A stretch of DNA of 64,000 nt, taken from positions 80,283,573 to 80,347,572 of the forward strand of contig CM060986.1 in assembly GCA_030765065.1 (NCBI GenBank), in the 5' to 3' direction. This stretch comes from Deroplatys truncata (lineage: Eukaryota; Arthropoda; Insecta; Mantodea; Mantidae). The position numbers were made by a program, and so were the translations under genes. Each line of letters begins with the position of its first letter. The stretch's first letter is position 1. Below the pieces are notes generated by a model. The model did not search any database, was not told the DNA's origin, and worked only from the letters and a program-made list of their open reading frames with translations. Of this stretch, positions 31,308 to 40,988 are shown one piece after another.

Positions 31308-32222
31308 TGAGGCAGTATTTTGATCACTTAAATAATTTCAGTCTCATTATATAATATGTAAATTGAATAACAGCCCGCTTTAAAGCAATATGTGTATGTA
31401 ACAATAATTAAAAAGTGTGTATTACAGTCATTGTAAATGTTTATATTATTTTATACATGTGTAATAATGTTATATGCGTATATTACGTAATTTAATAATG
31501 TAGGAGCTGTGAGAATAATAGGTTAAAAGTTGCTAACAATGAGGTAACAATAAGGTAACCTTGAGACAATAATCCGTAAAAAGGTTTAATAATGCTACTA
31601 GTCATTATTGGAGCAACAATAATGTAATTTTTGTGACAGTTTATAAAATAGCCAATCAACAACCAGAAAAGGCTTTAGTTAAATGAAAGTATTCTATTGG
31701 ATTAGGATTAGTAATCAGAAACTGAAAAGGAGAAACATTTACAAATTCAGAAGTCAGTTGCCTGCGGACAGTGTTTGTAACTGGATCCATGGTGCGTCCT
31801 CGAGAAATATAATACGTATTCGTGTGAGACGAAAATTGTTTACGTGTTAAAAAGTGCAAGTATTTAATAATAAAAAGAATCTCACAGCTCTCTATATCAG
31901 TGAAGTGTTATTTAAATCGTATCAAGTATTAATAAAAGGAGTGAAGTAAAATTATAATCTGTGTAAGCCTACATTCTTGTCGCATCACAACCCTGCTAAG
32001 AGAAAAGTGTCTCTAACAATAATACTGACGCAGCCGAGGAAAACATAAATATATAATATTTAAAGAAACAGTCAAATTACAAAGATAATATTTTTTTAAA
32101 CTTGGGGCAAAGGCCACCTGAAAGTACACTTGGGGCGAAGGCTATCAGTAACCGGGTACCATACGTGCGGTTGCAAACAAACTTCAAGTTCGGCTCCCCT
32201 ACAGTTGAAATATAATGCAATT
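31308..32222 (+). mobile_element. LTR-like repeat, family LTR-1, copy 2
   Basis: Same order as 29220-30125: TGAGGCAGTATTTTGATCAC, CAGCCCGCTTTAAAGCAATA, TAGGAGCTGTGAGAATAATA, ATAGCCAATCAACAACCAG, CTCACAGCTCTCTATATCAG, ACTGACGCAGCCGAGG, then leader GGGGCAAAGGCCACC, GGGGCGAAGGC and CCATACGTGCGG. It differs by many substitutions and small gaps, so the two copies are not recent twins. Similarity stays on after the leader (CAAGTTCGGCTCCCCTACAG). Confidence 0.65.
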
Positions 32223-32234
32223 CCTTCAATACAA

Positions 32235-32370
32235 ACTACTTTAAATTGACGCCCAAAGCGTGGTGCAAACTCCTACAACAAAATAACTTCTTCAAATTGG
32301 CGTCCATACGTGGAGCTAATAAAATATTTCTTCAAATTGACGCCCAAAGCGTGGTGCAAATATTGTAAAG
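32235..32370 (+). repeat. Three primer-binding-site-like units
   Basis: AAATTGACGCCCAAAGCGTG (twice) and AAATTGGCGTCCATACGTGG (once) occur at intervals of about 50 bases, each followed by GTGCAAA or AGC. The unit resembles TGGCGCCCAACGTGGGGC, the known primer binding site complementary to a tRNA-Lys 3' end in several retroelements. Repetition of such a site is odd. Confidence 0.6.
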
Positions 32371-32462
32371 ATACTATCTACTTCATGGTAAATTTCTCAT
32401 GGCGCTCGCACTATCTGTTCACAGTGCAAATCATCTACTTCAATTTATCGCAATTCGTTTTA

Positions 32463-33015
32463 GAGTTGGATTGAATTGATTACGGAGGGGACTCGGCACC
32501 GATCCAGAGTGAATATTGCACCTACAACCCAGGAGGAGGCGTCCCCGGTAGGAAGAATAAGGCAAGAGGAGATACCGGGCAGCCGGAACCAGAAGCACGG
32601 TACAGCAATGACAGGGTCCTTAAATTTCCAGATAGAGACATCCCGGCAGACCGGGGACCCTACCCCACACAGAGAGGGTCCAATGCCCCTCAAGGGGGCT
32701 CGAATACCCCGGCAGCCAGCCGAGGGACGGAGAGAGTCACAGAGAGCATCCTTTTCTCCTGCCACGCTGCAACAAAACACCATCACCGACACTTTCGAAC
32801 CTGAAAGAGACCAACGGGATGAAGGCTGGATGAAATAATGAATGGAACGAAATATAGGGACAGGAAATTCCGGAGATGAAAGGAACCACTCCAGCATTCG
32901 CCTTACGACCAAGAAAATCCCCCAAAAAAACCCATGGGTCAGAGTGGCCGGTCGCCGGGGATCGATCACTGGACCTGCCGGGCCACAGACATAACCGCCT
33001 GAGCCATTCTGCTCA
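32463..33015 (-). mobile_element. SINE-2 copy, full length with tRNA-like head
   Basis: On the minus strand the head reads AGAATGGCTCAGGCGGTTAT (box A) and about 35 bases on CAGTGATCGATCCCCGGC (box B). The body keeps CCCATGGGTTTTTTTGGGGA, AAGGCGAATGCTGGAGTGG, CTGTCATTGCTGTACCG and CCCCTCCGTAATC, ending near GAATTGATTAC. The body is about 55-60 percent GC and therefore open in several frames (169 codons on the minus strand, 120 on the plus strand). These frames are not proteins: the other SINE-2 copies do not keep them. Confidence 0.8.
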
Positions 33016-33089
33016 TTCGCTGCAGAGTTAACCTATACGTTGTATTGGCAGCTTCATTGAAAATGTCTACTAGCGAATCAACAAACATC

Positions 33090-33388
33090 TGATGTTTTAA
33101 TTTAAACTGAGTCGTTACTTGTTAATTCCCATCACATTAGCGCTGGATGTTAACCAAGAATGGCAACAAATCCAACACTACTAGTTTCCAATTCTTCACA
33201 ACAGAGGTCAGAAGAATCGTCTAATGAAATACTTCTTGGGGTTAGGGGAGAGAACGGTCCGTTAGTCGGCCGTAGCTGATGATGGAAGGAACACATCTCC
33301 CGAAAGCGCTCCTTAGTTAACATCCAGCGCTAATGTGATGTAAATTAACAAGTAACGACTCAGTTTAAATTATCATATGATAACATCA
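33090..33388. mobile_element. Element with long terminal inverted repeats
   Basis: The left arm TTTAAACTGAGTCGTTACTT with CATCACATTAGCGCTGGATG is repeated inverted as CATCCAGCGCTAATGTGATG with AAGTAACGACTCAGTTTAAA. The arms are about 65 bases with very few mismatches. The centre (about 33156-33315) has no ORF. The centre text GCTGATGATGGAAGGAACAC followed by CCGAAAGCGCT is of the kind found near the ends of Penelope-like elements, a weak hint only. A MITE or foldback element is the plain reading. Confidence 0.75.
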
Positions 33389-33389
33389 C

Positions 33390-34690
33390 AATTAAAAGTA
33401 CTTCTGCTCATTATAATCTGATGTCTTGCCTTTTTAAAGTCATTTCTCTTGTTTCAAGAACGCGTTTTAAACGTGATCTGCTAGTTTCAGGAATCAATAT
33501 ACGTAATATTACTGATATTTTACAAAATTGAGCGCTGTCCAAAACAATAGTATATACCACACGTGTTAATTTTTTTTTTTTTTTTTTTGCTCGTAGGGTT
33601 GGAAATTCGGCCCACGGCCTTCGTTTCGCAAACATTCCTACTCACAAAATGAAACCCTAATTCAGTGCACTTTTGAACAGCAGGATTTAAAGACCTACTT
33701 ATGACTTGACGTAGATCTGCATTAAGCTTTAAATTAAAGTGATGTTTGCAGGTGAAAATACTCTCTCTGTGCATATTTACGTAACTAACTGCATTTCCCT
33801 AATTGCAAACTATTGACCTCCCCTATTAGAGGAATACTGCCATTATTACAATTAGTACTAACAGGCTGTTTGGCAAATACCGGGTGACTCACCCAAACTT
33901 GCACTGAAATATATCTGAAACAAAAATACGAACTGCAAAACGATTTTCACGGGCGTGAAGGTAGTGGAGGGACTTCATTAAAGTAAATACTATAGGCCAT
34001 TTAAAAACGTAAGCAAATATGATTTACAAATTAACCTGGGATTTTAAAATGGAAATTCTGTATCATTTTTGCCGGATTGATAACATTGAAAATAACATTT
34101 GCTTTGTTTATAATGTGAAATTGACATTTGAGATACAATTGCAGTTTCTGAGATTCAACCGCGTCGTTGAGCTCAAACACGAACTTCATGTTACAGTTAA
34201 TCCGACTGACTTATTAAAATGCGACAAAAGCTGTTCTTAATTTGTGTTTCACTATTATAAATTGTCTGGAAATAATACAAGGGTTCCAATTACAGCAAAA
34301 GAAAAATAAATAACATTTTACCTCTTTCGTTGTATCTCAAGCGTTGAACTATATAATTGACCTATTGCGATGCAAGAAATCCATTCTCAATGTTAGTTTC
34401 CATGTTATCAATTGTGTAAAAAACAATACAGGATTCCGATTTCAAAAATACAAGTTTATGTTTTAAATCATATTTGTTTAGATTTTTGAATAGCGTAGTT
34501 GTTCCACTTTAATGAGCACCTCCCCTGCTTCATGCCAGAGAAAGTCTTTTTTCAATTCAAATTTTTGTTTTGGGGATGTTTGCAGTGCAAGTTTTAGTGG
34601 CAGATCCTGTATAAGAGTCAAAACTGCATGTTCTGTAAAAAATACGATTGTAATTGTACGCACGGAATTAAATTCACATGTGTACATAAC
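33390..34690. other. AT-rich stretch without recognised gene
   Basis: Contains a T run at 33570-33588. CCGGGTGACTCACCCAAACTTG at about 33880 looks like a TIR but no partner was found. The 73-codon frame at 34019-34240 has no motif. Confidence 0.4.
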
Positions 34691-34698
34691 GAAGAGAG

Positions 34699-34740
<42 letters not shown>
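34691..34740 (+). repeat. (GA)n microsatellite
   Basis: About 20 GA dinucleotides with early GAAA interruptions. It produces Arg-Glu and Leu-Ser runs in the overlapping frames. Confidence 0.95.
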
Positions 34741-34742
<2 letters not shown>

Positions 34743-34809
34743 GCAGAGGGATTTTGTAATAGAATTTTATGCAACAAAGGACAACGTTGATGATTATGAA
34801 AATTAAATC

Positions 34810-35160
34810 GTCTCCTTAGCGCTGTGATAGCGAACATGATTACCAAGCGGGAGATCCGGGTTTGATTCCCCGTACCGGCGTGGGAATTTTCTCCCACTGG
34901 GAAATCTGGCCCGGGGTGAACTCGGCCTCGTTAGTTCTCTGAGGGGTCAATTGAGGAGCTTCTACATTGACAAGTTGTGGCTCCAGGTTAAAGAGGCCGC
35001 AAATACCGGCCGTGAGGGGCCCGGGACGCTGACCTGTCCCAACCACCAGTACTGCACCCCACTCATGACGCCTGTTGTTGAGCAGAGATGGGAACGCAGC
35101 GGCCGGACGGTAGGCCTTGGCCCAACAACGGGCTGTTACGCCAAGAAGTTTAGTTTTTTT
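34810..35160 (+). mobile_element. tRNA-headed SINE (family 5)
   Basis: Head: TAGCGCTGTGATAGCGAACA (box A like) and GATCCGGGTTTGATTCCCCG (box B, a strong match). The body is very GC-rich, with CTGAGGGGTCAATTGAGGAG, GGCCGTGAGGGGCCCGGGAC and GTACTGCACCCCACTCATGA, ending in AAGAAGTTTAGTTTTTTT. Sharp change to AT-rich sequence on both sides. Overlapping frames are incidental. Confidence 0.75.
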
Positions 35161-35595
35161 ATCACACTATGATTATCCACGAGTTTGATACAACATTTTA
35201 TGCAATCATAGCATTTTAAATTGTTGGAAAGAAATTGTGAAATAATTCGGCTTCCGTAGCTGACATAAGTGAGAACGTCGTCATATAATCGTAAATGAAA
35301 TTTTAACTTCTCTTCCTACATTTCATTTTTTATTACCTGGCATGTTGAACACATCAACAAGCGGACTTTAGTCTGATTCTACCTTTTCAACCTTGTCCAA
35401 CACACGGCTTGTGTGGAAGAACAATTAATTCCATTTAATGACTTAATAGTGGTCGAAACTATGAAGCCCGGGACTTAAAGTACTTACAGAATTGTAAGTC
35501 GCCATTGGGGATGTCATCTCAACAATTTGAGATCTTCTTGTAGTTTACCGGGAAAAATGCGAATCAGTTGGGGATTTAATGTCGTACATTCACAT
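35161..35595. other. Stretch without recognised gene
   Basis: AATTAATTCCATTTA at about 35424-35438 recurs at 35674-35688 and may be a duplication around an insert that includes the tRNA-like segment at 35596. Confidence 0.4.
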
Positions 35596-35672
35596 TGCAT
35601 GGTAGCTCAATGGTTTGAGCAACCGGGCGGAGACCGGAAGATCCGTGGTTCAAATCTCGGCAAGTGAAAGAA
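35596..35672 (+). repeat. tRNA-like segment, probable SINE head
   Basis: GCATGGTAGCTCAATGGTTTG (D-arm, box A) and GATCCGTGGTTCAAATCTCG (T-arm, box B) are well spaced, with CAAGTGAAAGAAAAATTAAT after it. The acceptor ends do not pair well enough for a functional tRNA gene. Confidence 0.55.
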
Positions 35673-35686
35673 AAATTAATTCCATT

Positions 35687-35850
35687 TAGTAAGAATAATT
35701 TATATACTCAATAATACTTAAAGGGTAACAAAAGTTGTGTGAATATATCACATCAGACTTTTTTCCCCTGAGAGAACGGAACGGAATTTAAAAAACCATC
35801 ACATAGCGACCAGCTATTAAAAACATTTGACTACAGCTTAAGGGGCACAC
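35687..35850 (-). mobile_element. FamA left-end fragments
   Basis: First piece: AGTAAGAATAATTTATATAC through GTGAATATATCACATCAGAC, the reversed left end. Second piece (35775-35842): GGAATTTAAAAAACCATCAC and AACATTTGACTACAGC, an internal FamA segment, in the same orientation. Confidence 0.65.
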
Positions 35851-37247
35851 ATCTGTAAAAATTGAAAAATCTAAGGGTTTTTGTTGGATTTGTTACAAAT
35901 TTATAGCATTTATTTGTTAATGATCTAGAATGGAAAAACACCAACTTTCAGCTCTAATACGTTCTACAGTATTACGTTTTTATATCTCAATCGCAAGCGA
36001 CTTTTAAAACGCTCCTTATGTAGTAATTTTAAACATTAATGTATAGAACATAAGTTTTTGCACCCATTTTAGTCTATTAATGACTTGTACCCATGTGAAC
36101 AACCACACTAATGAATAAAAAAATAATATTTAACAATTGCTTTGGTCCTAATTTTTTTTAAAAATAAGAATGAAACATATTTTGTTCAGTCCAAATAACA
36201 AAAATACAATAAATGTAAATGGGTTCACTTAATTTGCAGTTACCCTTAAACTGTCTTTAAAATTTCATGCATGTTGATAGAAAATTGCATCGTGCCGGAC
36301 ATTTTGAAGTTAGGAAAATGTAGAAAATATGGAAACAGAAAATGATATGAAGCTACAGTTTCAAGCTCTTGCTCACAGACCTGTTGTGATGGAGAGAAAT
36401 CTTTTTGTAAGGTCATACTGTTGAGACTTTTCGTTTCCATCTCTTAGCTACATTTTGCTTATCGAATACAGTGCTCTTGGTTGGCCTTTTAACCTTATTT
36501 CTGTTATATTTTGTCCTATACATGTTATATAATTGAAGGAAAGTCCAGCCCTACAAGTAATCTAACCTAACCTAACCTAACCTAACCCAACCTAGTTACA
36601 CTGTATACAGAAAATCGTGGTTGTATTTTATAAATAAGACTTTGTTATTTTAACACTATAAAATACATAAGCTTCAGATTTAGTTCTGTGTATATAATAA
36701 ACTTTCTTCACACGTGAGAAACACTATCACACTAACAGTAAAAGCTCCAAACTCACTTATAAACATAATAAATGCCAAGTATTGGGATAAAACGCGCAAT
36801 ATATCGTAATGTGATGGTCAGTTTTCTGTTACAGGTTGGCTAACACACACAAAGCTTCCCTACACCTCAAAACAGCGCCAAATTTGAATACAGTATTAGT
36901 AATATCACAAGTAATGTTAGATGTATCATAGCAGTGTGTACTATACAGTGAGCGTGGCGGCCATGGAACATGTGTAGGGTTATTTAAATCGTCACGTGAT
37001 TGTTTGTAGTGTCACCAGACCAAAACAAATTATTTATTCTAATTAATTAGACTTTTCGAGTGGAAATCAAATGTACTTTTATATTATTGAATACAAAGAC
37101 AAGATTATTTTTAAGACAATAAATCAAATTTGGGATTTTTGTCAGTTTTAGACCAATTTTCACGGATGTACTCTCCTTAATACTGCCGTATTCCCTTATT
37201 CTCATTGTACCTACAAGTATTGTGACGTATTAGTAGGTATTAGTAGT
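35851..37247. other. AT-rich stretch, telomere-like array inside
   Basis: Apart from the CCTAA array at 36562-36592, nothing recognised. The 64-codon minus frame at 36246-36440 has no motif. Confidence 0.4.
36562..36592 (-). repeat. Interstitial telomere-like (CCTAA)n array
   Basis: CTAA followed by four perfect CCTAA units, one CCCAA variant and a partial unit. On the minus strand this is TTAGG, the telomere repeat of most insects and other arthropods. At about 31 bases it is far too short to be a telomere. Confidence 0.85.
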
Positions 37248-37735
37248 TATTGTCATGCCAGACACATTATTGCGCCGTATTGGCGATAGCATTGTTGGGA
37301 ACACACCATTATTCTTTCGGCCTTGTGTTTGAATTTCGTCTGGCATGGCAACTCTCCGGTTCTAGCTAGCGAGCCTAGCCAGGCTGGAGAGGGGGGGGAA
37401 CACTTTTGTGTGTGTTGGCGTCAGTCTGGTTTGAGCATCGAGTGTGTGAGTTTGTGTGTGAACGAGTGTAAATGTAGTTCGTGTGTGAGGCATTTCCCCT
37501 CAATTCTTTCTGTATCTCTTTTCTGTGATGATGTAGGGACACCATATATTTTATTGAATAAACCGCAGGTAATGTCAATAATGTGAAATCTGCCTGCACT
37601 GGAATGTGAATAACAAGGTCCTAGTCCTCTCGCTTTTTTATATCTACGCTTCCCTATGTGCATGTTGGGGTGATCCAAATTTAGTATTTTTGCTGGAAAA
37701 CCTTAGGCCCTCAGCCCAGTGTATAACAATATGTA
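37248..37735 (+). mobile_element. LTR-like repeat, family LTR-3, copy 2
   Basis: TGTCATGCCAGACACATTAT at the start, a TG-rich middle, GGCATTTCCCCTCAATTCTT, GGGACACCATATATTTTATT, AATAAACCGCAGGTAATGTC, TCTACGCTTCCCTATGTG and CCCAGTGTATAACA at the end. The middle has a run of about nine G near 37388. A FamA fragment follows directly. Confidence 0.55.
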
Positions 37736-37754
37736 ATAAAACTATTCCTTCCAA

Positions 37755-37835
37755 TGTAGTAGATAGAAGAATAAGAGAAGAGTAAGAATAGTTTGTTGAG
37801 GAATGGGTAGAGAATGTCATGTGAATGTTTTTAAA
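37755..37835 (-). mobile_element. FamA left-end fragment
   Basis: CCAATGTAGTAGATAGAAGA, AGAGTAAGAATAGTTTGTTG and GGGTAGAGAATGTCATGTGA are the reversed left end. The rest of the copy is missing. Confidence 0.7.
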
Positions 37836-38506
37836 GCAAGGAAAGTAGAGAGACACCCAATGCTTAATAAGCATAAAATAACATAAAAGAGAGTTTAGGT
37901 TTATAAGGAGCTTAATGGTGAGGTAAGTGTTATACAGCTAATCGAATGTTTTACCACAGTTAAAATCCAAGCGACGGAATGTTCTGCACAGAGATAGAAG
38001 GGATGCTGATAGTGCTGTGCAATAACGCCGGCACATAAAAAGCTCTATAATTAAATTCTGATAATTTCTCACCTAATGGATTGGATATATTCTCTTATGT
38101 AAAAAATCTGATGCGTTGCATTCACAGGGCTCTCTAGCATTATTGGTCTCTTTTTAAATAGGTTCTACAAATATTCTTTAAAAAAACTTATTTTAAATCT
38201 ACCTCACATTAATCGATAAAAGATTACAGAAATAGTTTCATCACACATTTCGTTGTAGGTACAAAGGACACAGGGAAATGAAGTAATAGTGCAATCTTGA
38301 AAAAGCTGCTGAATTTGAAATTCCATGACCTTTCCAGACCGCAAGAAATAACTGGATGTTGACAGGACTTCAAAAAATGATAAAAGCTTTGCAAAATTCA
38401 CACCACTAACTCGGAAATGGCCTGATACCATAAACATTTAAATAAATCAATGTGGTTTAGAGAGCTCTACATTTTTTGTGCAGTAAGTTTTTGTAATTAT
38501 ACAATC

Positions 38507-39280
38507 TGTTCAGAGACGTTTTAGCTAGTGGGTGGGGGAGCCCTTCCAAGCAGTTACGGGTTTAGCTAGAGGAAGAAGGTAGTGTTTACTTGGTATGTGA
38601 CAAGTGAGAGATAGTGAAATCCTATTGGCTGTACCGAGCGGGGTGGCTCAGGCGGCAATGACTATGGTCCGCTTTCGGGAGTCCAAGGTTCGATTCCCGG
38701 TGGCCGCCCACTTTGACCATGAGGTTTCTCGTGGCTTTCCTCTGGTCGCCTAGGCGAACACTAGGGGGTGTATTCTACCACGATTTCTTCTTTCCCCCAT
38801 TTCCTATCATTTCATCTCTCTCAGATTCATCTTTCAAAAGCGTTTAGGGTTTCGTGGTGCGACTAGTGTCGGGTAGATGGCATGGTTGTTGCACTTTGTA
38901 AACGATTTCTCCCCATAAAGCGCTAGGGTGCTTCGGACTCTTGCTAGGGTCGCTTTGTAGCGGGATTCTTCGCCTCTGCTGGTGCAAGCTGATGTTTCAA
39001 ACTGGAAATATTAGCGAATTCCGTGCGTCTCCGTGGACGTTCTCCTGCTACCTCCTGCGGCCCCTTCACTTCATTCCTGTCTCTCAGAGGGTGAAGTCAC
39101 AACAGATCTAGTTGGTCGCAGTGGCGAGGTGTCCCCTGCGTTGACTTACCTCTACCGCTCTACTATTGACTGTTTTGCACTACAGGAGTTCAGCATACTG
39201 TGTACCCCTCCTCCCACCAACTAAAGCTTTAACTAGGAGGTAAGCCACCCCATCCCACCTGCTAAAACATCACTGAACAG
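38507..39280. mobile_element. TIR element, hAT-like ends, with SINE-2 inside
   Basis: Left end CTGTTCAGAGACGTTTTAGC with TAGTGGGTGGGGGAGCC; the right end, reversed, reads CTGTTCAGTGATGTTTTAGC with AGGTGGGATGGGGTGGC. The arms match over some 70 bases with mismatches. CAGAG/CAGTG at the ends agrees with the CAGNG ends of hAT transposons, but I could not see an 8-bp target duplication. No transposase. Most of the interior is a tRNA-headed SINE. Confidence 0.6.
38638..39200 (+). mobile_element. SINE-2 copy with tRNA-like head
   Basis: Head: CGGGGTGGCTCAGGCGGCAA (box A) and AAGGTTCGATTCCCGGTGGC (box B). It then shares with the other SINE-2 copies the GAGGTTTCTCGTGGCTTTCC and CGCCTAGGCGAACACTAGGG segments and a TTTCTTCTTTCCCCCATTTC tract. 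The 3' part diverges from the copies at 16990 and 32463 but shares CTCCTGCGG-CTTCACTTCAT with 16310-16470. The 3' boundary is not firm. Confidence 0.65.
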
Positions 39281-39302
39281 TAAGAATATAAGTATATGGA
39301 AA

Positions 39303-39556
39303 AATTAAATTAAATTGAGTTTTAACTGCTGTGGTTCTTAGTGTCCCATTCTATATTGGGAGTGAAGACCGGTAATTTTGCTCAGAGGCTTTGAGGTTCT
39401 TTTACATGCCGTAAATCTACGACACGGGGCCACCGTCCTTACTTCCCTGCCGAAGGAAGCCATGCTTACGCCGGAAAAAAATCCATCGTCCTCTACCGGG
39501 TTTGAACCCGCGACCTCGGGAACTAGCATGGTAACCACTACACCACGGAGGACAAC
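39303..39556 (-). mobile_element. SINE-1 copy, slightly deleted
   Basis: Minus-strand head GTCCTCCGTGGTGTAGTGGT, box B GGGTTCAAACCCGG, body with GTAAGGACGGTGGCCCC and AAAGAACCTCAAAGCC, tail CTCAATTTAATTTAATTTTT. Short deletions remove part of the anticodon arm and part of the GCCTGATAAAGAGG segment. GTATATGG occurs on both sides, a possible short target duplication. Confidence 0.9.
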
Positions 39557-39985
39557 AAGTTGTATATGGTGTGCCAGCTATACAAAGTATACATAATTAA
39601 TTCTTAGTGAAGAGGGCTTCACATTCTATTCGTAGAAAATTCAAGATTTACGTTTTATTAGTGATGTTAACGTCTTAATCATGTTTTGCAATCAAAATTG
39701 TTAGTCATTTTTGACAAAATGAAAAATAAGGAACTTCTCCATATAAAGGGTAGTTTGGGTTGAGGAATTTCCTAAAATTATTCCTGCTATATCCTCGGAA
39801 TATGCTGAACTTATACACGACTTCTCGTTTTTGAGTTATGTTATTCACACAACACACAGCTTATTCTAAAATACATTCTTTTAAGCTCATGGGACCAAAA
39901 TATGAACTTCTGTTGAAATTTGGATATTTAACTTTTAATCCAATACTTCCTCTACCTATTATAAGTAAATGCTAGAGAAACTGAA

Positions 39986-40376
39986 CATATACCCTAAACA
40001 TGTAAACGCTATAGATTTTTTATATTACATAGTGATTATACATTGCTCTTTTGAACGATTTCTCACTCCATGTTACTGGTGCGTAACTGCACATGTGAAT
40101 CTGCTTTGAACAGAGCAAACGAACCGCGTGGTTATTGAATGCAGCCGGTTTTAGCAGTTGCAGGAACTGGGTTGGCAATGCCATCCTTTGAACAGAGTTC
40201 CCCATGATCCAGAAGTACATTATGAGCAATGCATCGCCAGAATTGTAAAGGCCCATGAACCATGTTACACTAAACATCGAAATTGGTTATGAATATGTGA
40301 ATACATAAGCAATTCTAGCTAAGTAGCTGATGTTAATGTATATAACAGGTTACCCTGAAGCAATTTTAATTTTTTT
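39986..40376. other. Stretch without recognised feature
   Basis: An 85-codon minus frame (40020-40277) has no motif I recognise. No repeat identified. Confidence 0.35.
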
Positions 40377-40988
40377 TTACCTTCTCTACGTAGTATCTAA
40401 CATGTAGAGGATGTACTGCATCCTAACTAAAAATTAGATAAAGCAGTCACCGGAAATACATGTTTTAAGGCTCTCTGAATCCAAAAAAGTACTTTTAGAA
40501 AGACGTACGCGCGCACACATGTGTACTATCTTCCTAAGACATGACACGAAGATTTTGAAGAAAATCTCCCACCCCAAACTAACCTTCACATGGAAACATT
40601 TTCGATCCTTTTGTTTGCTAAACAATGGCTAACGATTTTTATTAAAATACCATATTTTTATGTAAAATAAAATGTATATCTTGAGTTTTATTGTTTTAGC
40701 TTGTGAAGTACTATTCATTCTAATGTTACTTTATTCTGACTGGTAAATAGGAGATGGGGAAAACTGATTACTGATTACTTCGATTTTCTTAAAACACTGT
40801 CGCTATTAAGTTGTTTCTCGCGATGTCACAGTAAGAGTTTCGACACTTCAAAGCTAGCATATAACGACCCGCTTTTAAATATCTGACTATCGATTCGGTT
40901 TCCTATATCCCCCTCGCACCTGCAACGAAATGTGTAATGAAACTATTTCTGCAAAGGTTATCTGAATTAACATGGAATAGAAAAAATA
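40377..40988 (-). mobile_element. FamA copy, left end missing
   Basis: Right end first: TTACCTTCTCTACGTAGTAT and ATGTAGAGGATGTACTGCAT; then CACCGGAAATACATGTTTTA, AGACGTACGCGCGCACACAT, TGACACGAAGATTTTGAAGA, and later GTTGTTTCTCGCGATGTC. It ends at ATGGAATAGAAAAA where the next copy starts head to head. Confidence 0.85.

Larger units (their letters stand above)
38097..39985 (+). mobile_element. FamA copy carrying two nested elements
   Basis: Left end AAAAATCTGATGCGTTGCAT plus TCACAGGGCTCTCT, through TTGTGCAGTAAGTTTTTGTA. A TIR element (38507-39280) and then a SINE-1 (39303-39556) follow. FamA resumes at about 39570 with AGCTATACAAAG, GAAGAGGGCTTCACATTCTA, CGTTTTTGAGTTATGTTATT and the right end CTTCCTCTACCTATTATAAG then GCTAGAGAAACTG. 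Subtracting both inserts leaves about 0.87 kb. Confidence 0.85.

Noticed and set aside
32460-32969. 169-codon open frame on the minus strand, the longest in the window
   Set aside because: It coincides with the SINE-2 element. GC-rich SINE bodies open several frames, and the frame is not kept in the other SINE-2 copies.
34478-34897. 139-codon minus-strand frame with a Leu-Ser run
   Set aside because: It runs through a (GA)n microsatellite and into a SINE head. The Leu-Ser run is the microsatellite, not a protein feature.
38650-38705. Functional tRNA gene with strong box A and B
   Set aside because: It leads directly into the SINE-2 body and is nested in other elements.
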